A stretch of DNA of 64,000 nucleotides from Boletus sp. NGJ (taxonomy: Eukaryota; Basidiomycota; Agaricomycetes; Boletales; Boletaceae). The translations under genes and the position numbers were made by a program. The notes beneath the pieces are model-generated. The model made no database searches and was not told where the DNA came from. It was given only the letters and a program-made list of their open reading frames with translations. Shown here piece after piece: positions 22,718 to 33,927 of this stretch; within the stretch, counting starts at the first letter, position 1; each line of letters starts with the position of its first letter. The stretch spans positions 124,001 to 188,000 of the forward strand of contig JAGTXK010000050.1 in the NCBI GenBank assembly GCA_019096195.1, read 5' to 3'.

Positions 22718-23533
22718 CATTGTCTGAGTTTGAAATTATTTCTGCCTATTACTCAGCCATCAATACATCATTACAAATTGTATGACAAATTACATACCCA
22801 TATGGATGCACAGCGGATGGGACGGGTCACCACTTTCTGTAAGAAAGGCTCCTGGTCCAAGTGAAACTTCTTACGCAGATTGGAGATTGATGGGGCAGCT
22901 GGATTGAGGGATGTCATAACCGGGAGTGTCGTGACAGCTCGTGTCTGAGATCACCGCCTTAAAAGTTAAAGTAGCAATGAAATGCTGATTTAGGTGTGAA
23001 AAAAAATAGAGTTCCGTCGAGGGCGAGTCATCAAGCTTTGCCAATTTGAAAGACTTTACGAGGGTTTGTTGTGAGGTATTCCGAGTGGTGGGAATGGAGT
23101 GGAGTAGGAGGGACGTGGAAGCACGTTGCCGGATGATGTCGGTGGCGACGAAACCGAAATGAGTGCATGTTGCAGACGGTGATTGGGTGTCGAGAATGGC
23201 GAGGCGGAAGAGAAATGCGACAACAGTCCCGAGTGGTAGCGAGGACAAACGTGCGCAAGGACCCGTGGCACCGCGTGGCATCGTGGCGATAGTAGAAAAG
23301 GGTCCGGACGTAAAAGAGCATGATGTTACTTCCCGGCTGCTATCGTCAAAGGTGAGTACATGCTTGTGTTTGGGACGTCGTCTATGCTGAACGCGACGAG
23401 GTCGAATGGTGCTGCTGAGTCATCAGAGACAAGAACTCGTCGTACAGATTTGGGCGCACGTGTTTGTGCACATCGTCATTATTACCGCCACCCGCTCAGC
23501 GACGACGGTACACTTTGATCTCCCCCATTGAAT
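22718..23533. other. gap before KCS1; no clear gene
   Basis: About 0.8 kb. A minus-strand open frame (22871-23281) and a plus-strand one starting MARRKRNATTVPSG near 23195 are both open, and the latter ends at a GTGAGT donor near 23353. I recognise neither product. The plus frame might be a 5' exon of KCS1 or a separate small gene. Confidence 0.3.
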
Positions 23534-26500
23534 ATGCGCACCGTCCCCGACCCTACATCGCCCGGTCATCCCGACCCACAACCCGCACCCGACCTCGCCG
23601 CTCCTCTCCTCACCACACCCCGTGGACCAGCCCATCCAACCCGTCCCCTCACCCTCCCCTCCTCCTCCCACGACGCAATCTCCATTCGTCCCCCGCAACA
23701 CAACCACACTCCCCGCCGCTTTTCGGTCTCCTCCGCTTCCTCCTCTTCTTCAGAACATTGTCCCTCCCCGCACCTCATAACTGCTGGTATCGGTCGAAAG
23801 GTCGCCGAGTCTCTCCAACTCTTCAAAGAATCCGAGGAAAGACCCGGTCACATCCCAAAGTCTGCCACGACACTTGCCAAGCGTCGTCTTACAACCTCCC
23901 ATCCAAACGACAGCATTGCAGAGGCCAAATACGAGTTTGTGAAGCGAGCAGACTGGCCTGATCCGGAAACCGCTGCCCTTCGAAGAGACCGGAGCTCAAC
24001 TGCTTTGGAGAACGTTAGAACCCGGGAAAGTATCGACTCACAGACCAAAAGGGACCCTGACCTCCTCCCCACTCGTCCTCGCGACCCACCCTTCTCTGAT
24101 CCTTCTCATTGGCGCAAGGACGCTTCCCGTCAAGACCCGGTTATTCGCGGCAGGCGTAAAAGACGTGCGTCCGTTAGATCCACCCTCGAGCCGCAATATG
24201 ACTCCCCCGAACCCTCCTTTCTCACCGTTCCCCAATCCCCCTGTATCCGACCCCGCTCTCGAGCTTATCCTCCTTCTCCCTCGCCGTCCCGCTCACCCAC
24301 AGACCGGATACCTCCCTTGGCGTTGTACAATTCTGCCATAGATGTCACCATGACTGACGAGCCTCACTTGCCAGCATTCAACGGCACATACCTTACCAAT
24401 CCCAATCGATCCCATTCGCGATCACCCACTCCTACCTATGTTTCACCACACGCGTCTACGATTCTCTCGCCTCGCCCCGCGCCTCCATCACCCACTCGCT
24501 CATTTTCGCCGTGGTCCACCGATGACGAGTCTGCTTGGGAAACCTCGTCAATGACCTCCGACATTTCTACCACATCTGGAACCTCGGAACACCCGCTTTC
24601 GTTATCCCAGGTCGCACAAGCATCGATCCCGCTTGATGAAGGAGGACAAGTTCCGAGCATCTCTCGTCCCCGGATCGGAAGATGAACCCCGATTCCAACA
24701 TTTGGAACGCGGACTCGTTGAACAGGGTATATGGAGAATCCGAGGAAAGCCTTCCGCACATCCCCTTGCGCCCTTTCCGTAACCAGGTTGGCGGTCACCA
24801 GCGCTATCTATAAATTTACCAAAAGAGCTGTGTGCAAGGCGTCAGTATATCGTACGTGCGATGACATTGAGTTAACATCAACCATTCCAGCCTCTCGTTT
24901 TCGCGAGAGAAATCAATTCTACGAGGCGGTTGAGCGAGAAACCCCACCGCTCCTCGGCTTCATCCCGAGATATCTGGGAGTCATGTTGGTGACGTACCGA
25001 CGCGTCCTCAAGGGCTCTCCAACACCTCCCAATGCAGAACCCGCCGCGTTTCCTGTCCCTGTATCACACTTTTCTGGTTCTGTGGTGCAGAGAGCCTTCA
25101 GCGAAACCTGACTACTCATTCAGTAGCACGCCTTTGGAGCATGACATCCTCAGTGGACTTGCCCCAAGAAGATGTTGAATCAGAGATGACAATCGAAGAA
25201 GCAGAGTTGCCTGAAGTCGCGCTGGATCGTAACCGTCCTATCATCCCAAAGTGGTTGCTACACCGGGGCTACCTTCATGACCGCGCATTCTCTCACAACC
25301 GAATCGCTAAGACCTGGTCTGGGATCCCGCCAACGCTTGCACTCGACGCAGCTTTCTGGTGCAACAACGTCGAGTCCAGCTTTGGTACAGGATCAGGACA
25401 CTGTAAAGTTACGGTCAGCCGAGTTCCAAGCGACTCCCCCACACACCCGGCAACCTACGATTCCGCTCGACGATGGTGATCCGTACTGCACGGGAAACTA
25501 TTGCAAAGGCTGCTTCCTCCTTTGTCGACCCTAGGACTGCGTGGGGGATAATTACATCTGAGGACCTTCAAACCCCCAGGCCTGGCCTTCGCCTGTTCCA
25601 CTCGGAATTAGCCATCGGCTCACAGCCGTCTCCGGCTAGCTGGTTTGGAGGCAGGCACGGTTCCACGACCGTGAATACCAAGCTAAAGGATCCCATCTTC
25701 AGCACTATCTTGCGTCGTTTCTATCGCCGTTGCAAGCCTCGGTGGCTCGACGGGTCGAATACAGAGGACGAAAGGGAGGTTTACACTCGACAACGACAAG
25801 CGCTGCCGGTATCTCCGCGACCACGCTCGGCGTCCCGCAAGCAGTATGCAGGCCCAACTGAACGGCTAACAGAACAGGGAAGTAACCATTGCCCCCTCGG
25901 CCTTCCGAAGGGTGCGAAGCGACAGCATGATGGGTCACGATGGACAGAACAGCCCTTTTGACATAGACTATAATAAGCTGGATGACTTTGTCGGTCGGGA
26001 ACCGCCCAACTTGGTAATGGGCAGCGAGAATGGGATCCGATCTTTGTTTACTCAGCGAAGATCCCATTCACGATCTGTGGACTCGCCTCCTGTCGATCCG
26101 TCTTTTGCACCACTTCTGAATCAACCAATTTCGTCCAGCGGAAGCTCTAATTCCGTACCACGTCAGCATCACTTCATTCTTATGGAGGATCTGACAGGCA
26201 GGTTGAAACGCTCCTGTGTGTTGGACTTGAAGATGGGAACTAGGCAATATGGCATGGATGCTACCCCATCAAAGAAGAAAAGTCAGCGCAAGAAATGTGA
26301 TCGAACGACGAGCCGCCCCCTTGGTGTCCGTGTTTGCGGTATGCAGGTGTGTTTTTATCGAGCTGTGAAGGCTGCAAGTGTGCTGACTAGTCAACCACAG
26401 GTATGGAACCACGCCACACAATCTTACGTTACCCAAGACAAATATATGGGGCGTGACATTCGTGCGGAAGAGTTTCCATCATTGCTTGCATCTTTCCTGT

Positions 26501-27232
26501 TTCGATGGGGAACGTCTCCTCGTTTGGCATATTCCAATATTGCTTCAAAAGCTGTACGCACTCGCACGCATCATTAGTCGACTGAAAGGCTTCAGGTTTT
26601 ACGGCTGCAGTCTCCTCCTGATATACGATGGAGACCGCGATGCCCAAGAGGCTTTTCGAGTGTCGGCTCTGGAGCACCCATCATCGCGGAGTAAGCGTGG
26701 GGAATCGTTGGAACGGTCGCAAACGCGATCCAGGAGTCAGGTCGCAGCCCGCTCGTCTCTGCGACGGACACATAGTGAAGATCTGCTTCTCGGATCCGTA
26801 TGTAAACGGTCCGAAGGAAAGCGGAAACGCGGAGAGGTCAATGTTCGCATTGTTGACTTTGCGCATACCACCACTGGACGGGACTGGTCTCCATATCCAC
26901 CTCCTCCTGACCGGGCGGTAGTCCAGCAGATGTCAAGTTCCAAAGGGTATCAAGCCGAGGTTGACGCAGATAGCGGTATCATTTACGCTCGCTTTCCGCC
27001 GCACTACCCTAAAGAACCTGACCGCGGGTTCTTGTTCGGCCTGAAAACCTTGACAGAGGTTGTAGAGAAAATCTGGAATGACGAGCGAATGCGGCAGATC
27101 AAAGTTTCTCGGGACGACCCTTCGTTCGATACCTCACAACTCCCTCCGTTAATTACGGAAGGCAAGGAAATTTTTGACGAAATTTTCGGTCCACTGGAGC
27201 CTGGTGAGGATCCAGGAATGTTATCCACGTGA
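23534..27232 (+). CDS. KCS1: inositol hexakisphosphate kinase Kcs1, frame interrupted
   Basis: Kcs1 makes the pyrophosphate 5-InsP7 from InsP6 and tunes phosphate and stress signalling. The start reads MRTVPDPTSP and the first 380 residues are disordered. The kinase part is clear: PFRNQVGGH, AIYKFTKRAVCK, RYLGVMLVTYRR, HHFILMEDLTGRLKRSCVLD with DLKMGTRQYG (IPK signature), LARIISRLKGFRFYGCSLLL, VRIVDFAHTTTG (metal-binding Asp) and GFLFGLKTL. These pieces fall in different frames that introns cannot explain. At least five sites read as one extra base: 24798-24799, 24898-24901, 24910-24912, about 25109 and 25162-25165. There is another at 26513 and probably three or four more between 25300 and 25900. 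Either the sequence carries insertion errors or the gene is decaying; conservation of the pieces favours errors. Confidence 0.85.
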
Positions 27233-27646
27233 GTTTGGCTACCCTTGTTACAGTACTAGTGCCGCTCCCGCAGTGAGACTTGTCGGTGTTCATTAACCTT
27301 TCTTTCCCCCTTCGCTCCTATCCACACATTGTTAAATTGTCTAGACGCGTATCTAACTTGGTGTTGTATCCTCCGTTGTTCCAAAGGCGTTTGCGAATCG
27401 TTTCATACTTTCTGTACCCATGCCTTTAATTCTGATCCGCATCCTTGCATTGTTATGATCAACACCCATTGTCTAATACAATCACTGAGCTTCCTGCACA
27501 AAACAAATCATACGGGTTGTATTGATACTGAGTTGAATGGCTGCGGCTAGGCAGTGCAGGTATGTGGACGGGAGGAGGATCTGGAAACAATGGCTCTATC
27601 GACGCATACAGTTGCACAACTATACGTCTACAGCAACGGAGACCCG
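27233..27646. other. convergent 3' region KCS1/QCR9
   Basis: This 414-base gap separates two facing stop codons. It is T-rich after KCS1 and probably holds both 3' UTRs. I see no gene. Confidence 0.4.
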
Positions 27647-28002
27647 TCATGAGTCGTCGCTTTGGACATAGTTAGCACGAATGTCCTTCCATTGCCGCTG
27701 GTAAGAAACGTCGTGAGCGCATGCGACAAGTAGCGCTGTTGCAACTCACCCCCTTGTTCCAGTGGTCCCAGAATGACTGGATGGCGGAATCGAAACCGAC
27801 GCCAAACGCGAACGCGCCAGCAAAGATGGTGGTGACAAAGATGCCTGCGCGAAATTTGAACTGAGAGTTTAGTGTTGCGAGAGCACCTGCATCACGTACT
27901 GTTCCGCTTCGCAATCGTATTGTAGAATGCACTGGAGAACTGAGGCCAGGGAGTCTTAGTAAAAAAATCTTACACTGTGCAGGGGGCGCTACATACTGCC
28001 AT
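27647..28002 (-). CDS. QCR9: cytochrome bc1 complex subunit 9 (Qcr9)
   Basis: Qcr9 is a small single-helix subunit of respiratory complex III in the inner mitochondrial membrane. The gene has four exons for only about 62 residues. The first exon is 6 nt (MA, 27997-28002). It is followed by a 57-nt intron (27940-27996), FSSAFYNTIAKRN, a second intron, IFVTTIFAGAFAFGVGFD with AIQSFWDHWNKG, a third intron, and RQWKDIRANYVQSDDS. All joins keep the frame, and the product matches the family along its full length, including the helix and the WNKGKQWKDI-type end. A simple open-frame search would miss it. Confidence 0.9.
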
Positions 28003-28118
28003 TGTTTTCGGTGGAAGGGTAGAACTTTGAGAAGGGTTTCCGGTGATGTCCGACGAGCTGAAGCGTTCAGGTTGACGTTCCCACGGCAGAGTGTTGAGAA
28101 GTTGCACTACAGTTAAGT
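28003..28118. promoter_or_regulatory. shared promoter between QCR9 and uS11m genes
   Basis: Only 116 bases lie between the two divergent start codons, so both promoters must overlap. Both products act in mitochondria. Confidence 0.55.
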
Positions 28119-28730
28119 ATGACCTTGGGATGGACCTCTCCACTACGGACTGCTCGACTGGCCCTCCATAGCTCATCGCGTCCAAACGCGGGCTCCCTCA
28201 GGGCCTTTTCGCTGTTCCCAGACATCACTCCCGCTCGCCCGACGCCACCACACCTCGAACAACCCCCAACAGGACCCATCCCTTATGACGCCGTTCCAAA
28301 TCCCCTGACTCTGTCCAAAGTATCCGCTCAGCTGTCGAAAACCGTTGCGCCCTTGCCAAAATACCACTTTCATGGGATCTTCAGCAGGAACAACACCAAA
28401 GTCTACCTCTGTGGACCCGATGGAAAACTCGTGCCGCAAGGCTGGTGGAGCGGTGGTAGTTGTGGGTTCAAGGGCGCGAACCGCAAGTCACACGAGGCAG
28501 GGTACCAGTGTGCGGTACACGCTTTCCGGCGGCTGGAGGAGGTCATCAAAGACAAGGGTCGCGTATCGCTTGCATTGCACTTTGCAGGGTTTGGAAAGGG
28601 CAGGTTTGCTGTCGAAGGCGTGTTCTTGACGAGCGAAGGTGACAGGATACGACCGCTGGTTGTCGAAGTCGAGGACAGAACGAGGATAAAGATAGGTGGG
28701 ACAAGGTCGAAGAAGAAGAGACGAGTCTAG
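28119..28730 (+). CDS. MRPS11: mitochondrial ribosomal protein uS11m
   Basis: This is a small-subunit mitoribosome protein of the S11 family (yeast Mrps18). It is intronless, 203 residues long, and starts MTLGWTSPLRTARLALHSSS, a typical mitochondrial presequence rich in Arg and Ser. The S11 core covers residues 95-203: GGSCGFKGANRKSHEAGYQC, LALHFAGFGKGRF, GDRIRPLVVEVEDRTRIKIG, and a basic end TRSKKKRRV that contacts rRNA. The gene is divergent from QCR9, with 116 bases between the start codons, so the two mitochondrial genes probably share a promoter. Confidence 0.92.
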   Translation: MTLGWTSPLRTARLALHSSSRPNAGSLRAFSLFPDITPARPTPPHLEQPPTGPIPYDAVPNPLTLSKVSAQLSKTVAPLPKYHFHGIFSRNNTKVYLCGPDGKLVPQGWWSGGSCGFKGANRKSHEAGYQCAVHAFRRLEEVIKDKGRVSLALHFAGFGKGRFAVEGVFLTSEGDRIRPLVVEVEDRTRIKIGGTRSKKKRRV

Positions 28731-28915
28731 GGAGGTACGGGCACCGTCGTTTCTTTCGTTCTGCAAAGTTGACAGTCTCGCTAGCACTCTGATATATAGA
28801 TTGAACTCTATATTTGCGTAGAACACCCGTGTTAGCACCAACTGCATACAGACGGTGTCTCATGGATGGTATACACAGCGATAACATTCTATTTACCCGA
28901 TGCGCTCAGGCGTTG

Positions 28916-29687
28916 AAAAACGGATCAGACGCGTATTCTGCGTACCCTGGCCTTGCCAACGAATTACAGGATACCCTCTTGTCAGTTTCTATGTCGTCTA
29001 TGAGCGCCTCTAACAGTTCCCTCGGATTAATATATAAACGTCGTTTTCGTGGAAGTGATGGACTTGCCTCGGGAGATGTAATCAAGTTCGGGACGGATGT
29101 ACCCCAGTACGAGTGCCTTCAACTTGCACCCGTAAAAATCGGCATTGAACGTGTGCATGATATGGATTTCCTGGATGGAAGCATTTGAGCAGCGAACTTT
29201 TGCGAAAACACGCGATGCATACTGCCGTCATCCGTTGGTTCTTGTAGAATGGATTCCACCCCAGACTCATTACCATGGGCAACACGACGAGGTCCTTGGT
29301 TGATAACTCTGACGATCGCTCGTTCGCAGGGTACACACGGGCATATCCATAGTATACTCCTGGCTTGGCGACGCTAGCCATGTGAGTGATGGATTCGTCG
29401 GGCAGGTTGGCTAGGAAATGTAGACATGAGGAATGAGATCAGAGGGCCCAGAGCCACACACCTGTCGGACACCCGAGGTCCTTGCTTCCCCTACCAAAGC
29501 CATGTTGCACAGTTCCCTCGAGTTGGATTGGGTATGGATCCTCTGGGGTATCAGGCCCCACGATGTTTGGTCTACTGATGCGGAAGGAGTTGGTCTGGAC
29601 CGGGTGAGGTTGCAGGAGCGCTGCAGGTTTCGGTAACGAGCGAGATGCAGGTGTAAATAAGAATTGCCCCATGTCGTCTACCTTCAT
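28916..29687 (-). CDS. FMN1: riboflavin kinase
   Basis: Riboflavin kinase makes FMN from riboflavin and ATP. Exon pieces in order: an N-terminal extension, [20 protein letters not shown] with [93 protein letters not shown] and [13 protein letters not shown]. The GRGSKxLGxPTAN loop that binds ATP/Mg and the NP(F/Y)YKN motif are intact. The last intron (29010-29067) needs a GC donor. The start could be 29687 or the second ATG at 29672. Length of about 185 residues is normal. Confidence 0.9.
29010..29067 (-). other. GC-AG intron in FMN1
   Basis: The donor reads CCGAG|GCAAGT, the classic GC consensus, and the acceptor CTGTTAG|AGGCG. It joins DYISR to EALIDDIE in frame; the GT sites around it do not. 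Confidence 0.7.
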
Positions 29688-29797
29688 CTAATATCTACTA
29701 AGCGACGAGGAGGAAAAGAAGTAAGAAAGGTTGACCCGAACTTGTCGCACGCACTTGTTCATTATTTTCCATCGGTGACTCGCTGACACTGCCCATC

Positions 29798-30815
29798 ATG
29801 GCGACCATGTTCACATGCTATCCACCATATGGAACTTATCAAGCGCCCTACCTACCCTATCCAATTCCCCCGGGTCAGCCAATGGCAGCTACAGCCGCAC
29901 TTCCACACTTTACAGCCCACTTTCCGCAGCCGCCACCTGGCTATCCACTTTATGCCCTCCAGCCAGCCAAGGCCCCCAGTCCGTCACCCGGATTACCCAC
30001 TGCTCCAGACATACCCACGATATCACCGCAAATCGCGTCGAGCGAAGTCCGGAAATTGATTGTGTCGCAATTGAAGATAGGAGAGTTCGAGTCCATCGAG
30101 ACGCAGGCACTTCACAGATTGGAACTGGAGGTGGTCGCGTGTACGTTCCCCTTTCGAGTTGTCTTGTCCTTCCAAATGCTCCTTCTTGTGTCACTAGTCA
30201 TCCAGACGCTGTACGAACAAGCCCACGAGTATGCGAATCTAGCCAACAGGGCGATGCCTATAGCAACAGACGCACTCATTGCATGCAACGACAGGGGGTT
30301 AAAAGGGAAGGAGCTGCATGACATCGCTCTCGCTTCTCGATCAGCTAGTCAGTATTGGTTACACTGGATTGTTGTGTACTAAACTGGTTTCCGGGTGTAT
30401 CAACAGAATCATCGCTGGAGTTTCCTCCGGCGCGCGAGGACTCACCAGAGTTACTTTCCTCCGATGATGAGAGCTCACCACCAACCATACCGACCACGTT
30501 ACGTTCCCTCCCATCTCATTTCCCACCTCTCCCACCAAAACATACCTACTTGAAGACGCCAGTGCGTTACCACCTTAGACCCTCACTTCTCATTCATGGC
30601 TGAAATTCGTTCAGGCATCGCCACCAAAGAAGGCGGCCCTTCCATCTCTTGAACGCAAACTGAAGACTGCAGCACTGGTCCAGGAATCTCTGAAAAACCT
30701 ATTGACGGCTACAGAGGACAATTTAGGACAAGAGGATGGTGAACTACTCGGACATATAGTCAATTGCGAGGCATCAATGTACCCGCGGAAACGATGGAAA
30801 GTGATACAACACTGA
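29798..30815 (+). CDS. TAF8: TFIID subunit TAF8
   Basis: TAF8 pairs with TAF10 in TFIID through a histone fold. The protein starts MATMFTCYPPYGTY with a Pro/Tyr/Ala-rich leader of about 75 residues. The histone fold follows: SEVRKLIVSQLKIGEFESIE, ALHRLELEVV, an intron, then LIQTLYEQAHEYANLANRAM and PIATDALIACNDRGL. The TAF8 C-terminal motif RSLPSHFPPLPPKHTYLKTP is complete. An acidic SSDDESS stretch lies between them. The end reads SMYPRKRWKVIQH before TGA. Four to five introns are present. Length of about 240 residues is normal for fungi. Confidence 0.92.
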
Positions 30816-31031
30816 TCCTTACCACCGTCGTTTTCCAAGCTATATTACTAGCTTCACGTCTATCCTCCGTCTTGTTGAACTGCCGTGCTTATCGTTCCCT
30901 TAATGTAAAGTGCCACGTGTCTGACGCAGCATACTTGAGTGAATTTGGAAGTACTTTACAGAGCAGATGTCAGACCCACAAGACGTTCGACATTCAGGGC
31001 ATCAATCCGGATCTCGCCGTGACTGCGAATT

Positions 31032-33045
31032 TCAGCTTGTGGACTCCTGTCGAACCTCGATCGAAGATTTGTTAGATCTTGCAATATGTGACTGCTTTTT
31101 TCTCTTCTTCGACCGCGGCATAGTCGTAGTGTTTGTGGGGAGATTGTCGCCTGGCGTCGTCGGTTTGAATCTTATTACACGCTGCGACGAGTGCAGGCTG
31201 TGACGTTGATGTGGGTTGGTGTTCGAGCTTACCAACGGCTCAAGGAATATAATTTGGGTTGGATGGTGATATTCTGTGCGGAGCGGATCCGGTGTCGTTG
31301 GGCAGGGACGTACATTAGTCCGGAAAGATGATTTGAAACAAAGGGTATTTGGGCTCGCTGACACAACATCGGATGACACGGCTGCTTGGTCAACTGAAGC
31401 AACTTGGACCTCAGAATTGACCGCGGGCATCACCAGGACAGTGCTTGCACCCTTCTGCAGAACTGCATACCGGTTACGACACTAGGGAAAGAATGTTTCG
31501 ATATCCACAGCATAGCGGGGAAATGCTACATTACCATCGTTTCCGTCCTCCCATTGCGAAGATGTTCAGATATCTCCCTCCAAGAGGCGTTCTCGTGTTC
31601 ACGCACATAGTCGAGTAGTGACCTGTCTTCCTCTTCCGACCATTGACTTCTATTGATACTTGGATCAAGCTGTTCGGTCCAGCGTTCTCGGCATTGATCG
31701 TTGTGTCGGCCGGGTACATTGGCGGCAACATCCACCCATGATGAACCATAGGCAGCGACGGCAGCAGAGAGACGGGCATCTTCTTCAGGAGACCAGGTCG
31801 TGCGTTTGATGGACTCGTCTAGAGTCTTTTCGAACCTGTTACTGCATTGTGAAGGAGTCGCATCTTCCGAAACATAGCGTGCAACTGTAACCAACGCTCT
31901 CAATAAGAAATATGAAACGAATAATGGCGCAAACGAACCAAGATGCCAGTTGTCATGCCCATACATACGGACGGCTTTGAGAAGACGTTCATCAGCTTTC
32001 CGTTGTCCACTGATGTGACTTCCGCAAACTCGCGTGCCGCATGCAATCTAGTGGGGTTCGTCTCGTCTAAATCCCACCCATTAGGTTCTGAAACGCTCTC
32101 GAGATGTCGCGTCTCACCCCTAGCCTCTTAGCTATGGCCACCCAATCTGGCCGACTGTCAGTGTCTACGAACTCAGCGGCAAGGGACTTGACTTTCAGCA
32201 CTTCTTCTTGGCTCCAAGGTTCGTGGTTGAGTTCAGGATGTTGTTCTCCGAGCCACCGTATCTCACATACTTTTGCCGTGCGTGTGGTCATGGAGATGGC
32301 TGATACCTGCGAGCATTGAGTAGCCCATAGCGAGGTAAGGAGAGAATGTTACCTTTTCGGCGATTCGATCCCAGTCAATACCTTCGGCATTCAGCCCGAG
32401 GGCGTGGATCGCTTGCGTAATGATGTTCGGGAATGCTGGGAGACCTCTGCCATTGGAGAGATGAGGGATGAACGCAGTCAGTGGTAGTGGGCACACCTTG
32501 TTTGAGAATCTAACGCATGCTTGCGACAACTCTCGGCTTGTACAGCCTCCGCGAGGGCTTCCAATTCCTTGGTCTTCACTGAAAGACACGTTGGGTAAAA
32601 TCGATGGGCCAAAATTGAGACATACTTGAGCGTACTTCACTGAAACTCACATAACGGCTGCGTTTCAGAGCATCGTCATAAAATGGAGAATCCTGAAAAA
32701 GCTGTCATTATACAGAATGAATCCAATTGATAATATTCACATACAGGTGACAGTAGTTCTTTCGTTGCGATTGGTGCTGTTGCTCTGACGGAACCAGGTA
32801 TGGTGACGAAGTATCCCACATCCAGATCGGACTCGTCAATGGTGTCGACGGCGTTCTATGGTTCACTTTCGTCAAAAATGACCTTCAAAGAATACGGAAA
32901 AACGTACAAGTAGTTTGTCGGATACTTCCAACTCAGCTTCGAGTTTCTGTGTGTATGTTTTTAGAGCAATCAAGTGATCCTTGTTGGCTTGTAGGGTCCC
33001 TTGAGCCAATTCGGCCGCTCCCTTGTTTTCTTGCTCCCTGTCCAT
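31032..33045 (-). CDS. Myb-repeat protein, SNAPC4-like
   Basis: The protein has an N-terminal helix (MDREQENKGAAELAQGTLQ), the motif DSPFYDDALKRSRY and at least four Myb/SANT repeats: HEPWSQEEVLKVKSLAAEFV, RKADERLLKAVRMYGHDNW, KRTTWSPEEDARLSAAVAAY with SSWVDVAANVPGR, and RSQWSEEEDRSLLDYVREHE. This layout matches SNAPC4, the DNA-binding subunit of the snRNA promoter factor, better than c-Myb; yeast Bas1 is an alternative. The tail ends with a basic MPRSKKRKKQS patch, a likely nuclear signal. About eight introns are present. It faces TAF8 tail-to-tail, with 216 bases between the stops. Confidence 0.8.
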
Positions 33046-33221
33046 AGCAAGCCGTGGTTACATGCAAACAACTGGCTCCAGCGAGCCGGTGCTTGAGCCA
33101 AGTTGTACTAATTGCGTTACTGTGGCTAATTAGGCTTCCAATTCGGGAATCCCAGGTGAACACCTCCTGACCCAATCCTGACCTCACACTACCAACAAGC
33201 ATCTCTCTTTTTCACGAACAA

Positions 33222-33927
33222 ATGGCACATGGTGCAGCAAAACGTATAGGTACCTACCGTTACCTACTAAAAACGACAGGAAATTAATTAACCGTCGTAG
33301 CTGGGCAGAATGAACAAGCTATCAGAAACCTTCGTCGTGGAATGTTCCTCCCTACCATCCTATCGATTTTGCTCCGTCTGTTGTTTAGGCGGGGTTCTCT
33401 ACTCCCCTTCAAAGGGTTCACTGGCTATATATGTCATGACTTATCTACCTGCTCTGTTTTTGTCCCGATACCTGGAGAGCATTGGGACATCACGACGTGA
33501 CCCAACAACAGGAGCAATTATTTCTTCTGGCGAAGACCTCAATCAACCCGGTATTACGGAATGGTGTTTTGACATCTTATATGTCACTTGTACGTTCAGG
33601 ATGTACCTTTGATTATCCTGACTTACCTCTGTATGTAGGGGTGTGCCAGATCGGAAGCGGTGCGTTCGGTGAATGGTTTTGGTACTTTTACCTGCTGGTA
33701 TGCTTTACTTTTTTTTTTTGGCTTGGGCGGAGGCTGATGTACCCAAGATCCCGTCATATGCATTATTCAAAATCTGGAGCAACTTTATTGGTCCCATGAT
33801 TGGTCGGTCATCGAATAACCCTTCAGAAGTACCCACCAGTGAAAAAAGCACGTTGAGCAAACGGCAGGAGAAACTTCGCAAGCGGAGCGAAAAAGGTGAC
33901 CCCCGAGTCCGTACTGTCCACAAATGA
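33222..33927 (+). CDS. SND2: TMEM208/SND2 homologue, one apparent frameshift
   Basis: SND2/TMEM208 is an ER membrane protein of the SRP-independent targeting route. Exon 1 gives MAHGAAKRI. After an intron comes GQNEQAIRNLRRGMF with the first helices, then LPALFLSRYLESIG, GEDLNQPGITEWCFDILYVT, WVCQIGSGAFGEWFWYFYLL, IPSYALFKIWSNFIGPMIG and a basic tail LSKRQEKLRKRSEKGDPR. All family motifs are present, but the frame changes between LLFRRGSLL and SKGSLAIYV. The C-run at 33414-33417 has one base too many, as in the other frame breaks of this window. Length of about 175 residues is normal. Confidence 0.88.

Noticed and set aside
22871-23281. 136-codon minus-strand open frame before KCS1
   Set aside because: Low-complexity reading with no family resemblance; the plus strand of the same bases is equally open.
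28814-29188. 124-codon plus-strand open frame
   Set aside because: It is the antisense shadow of FMN1, whose exons on the minus strand match riboflavin kinase along their length.
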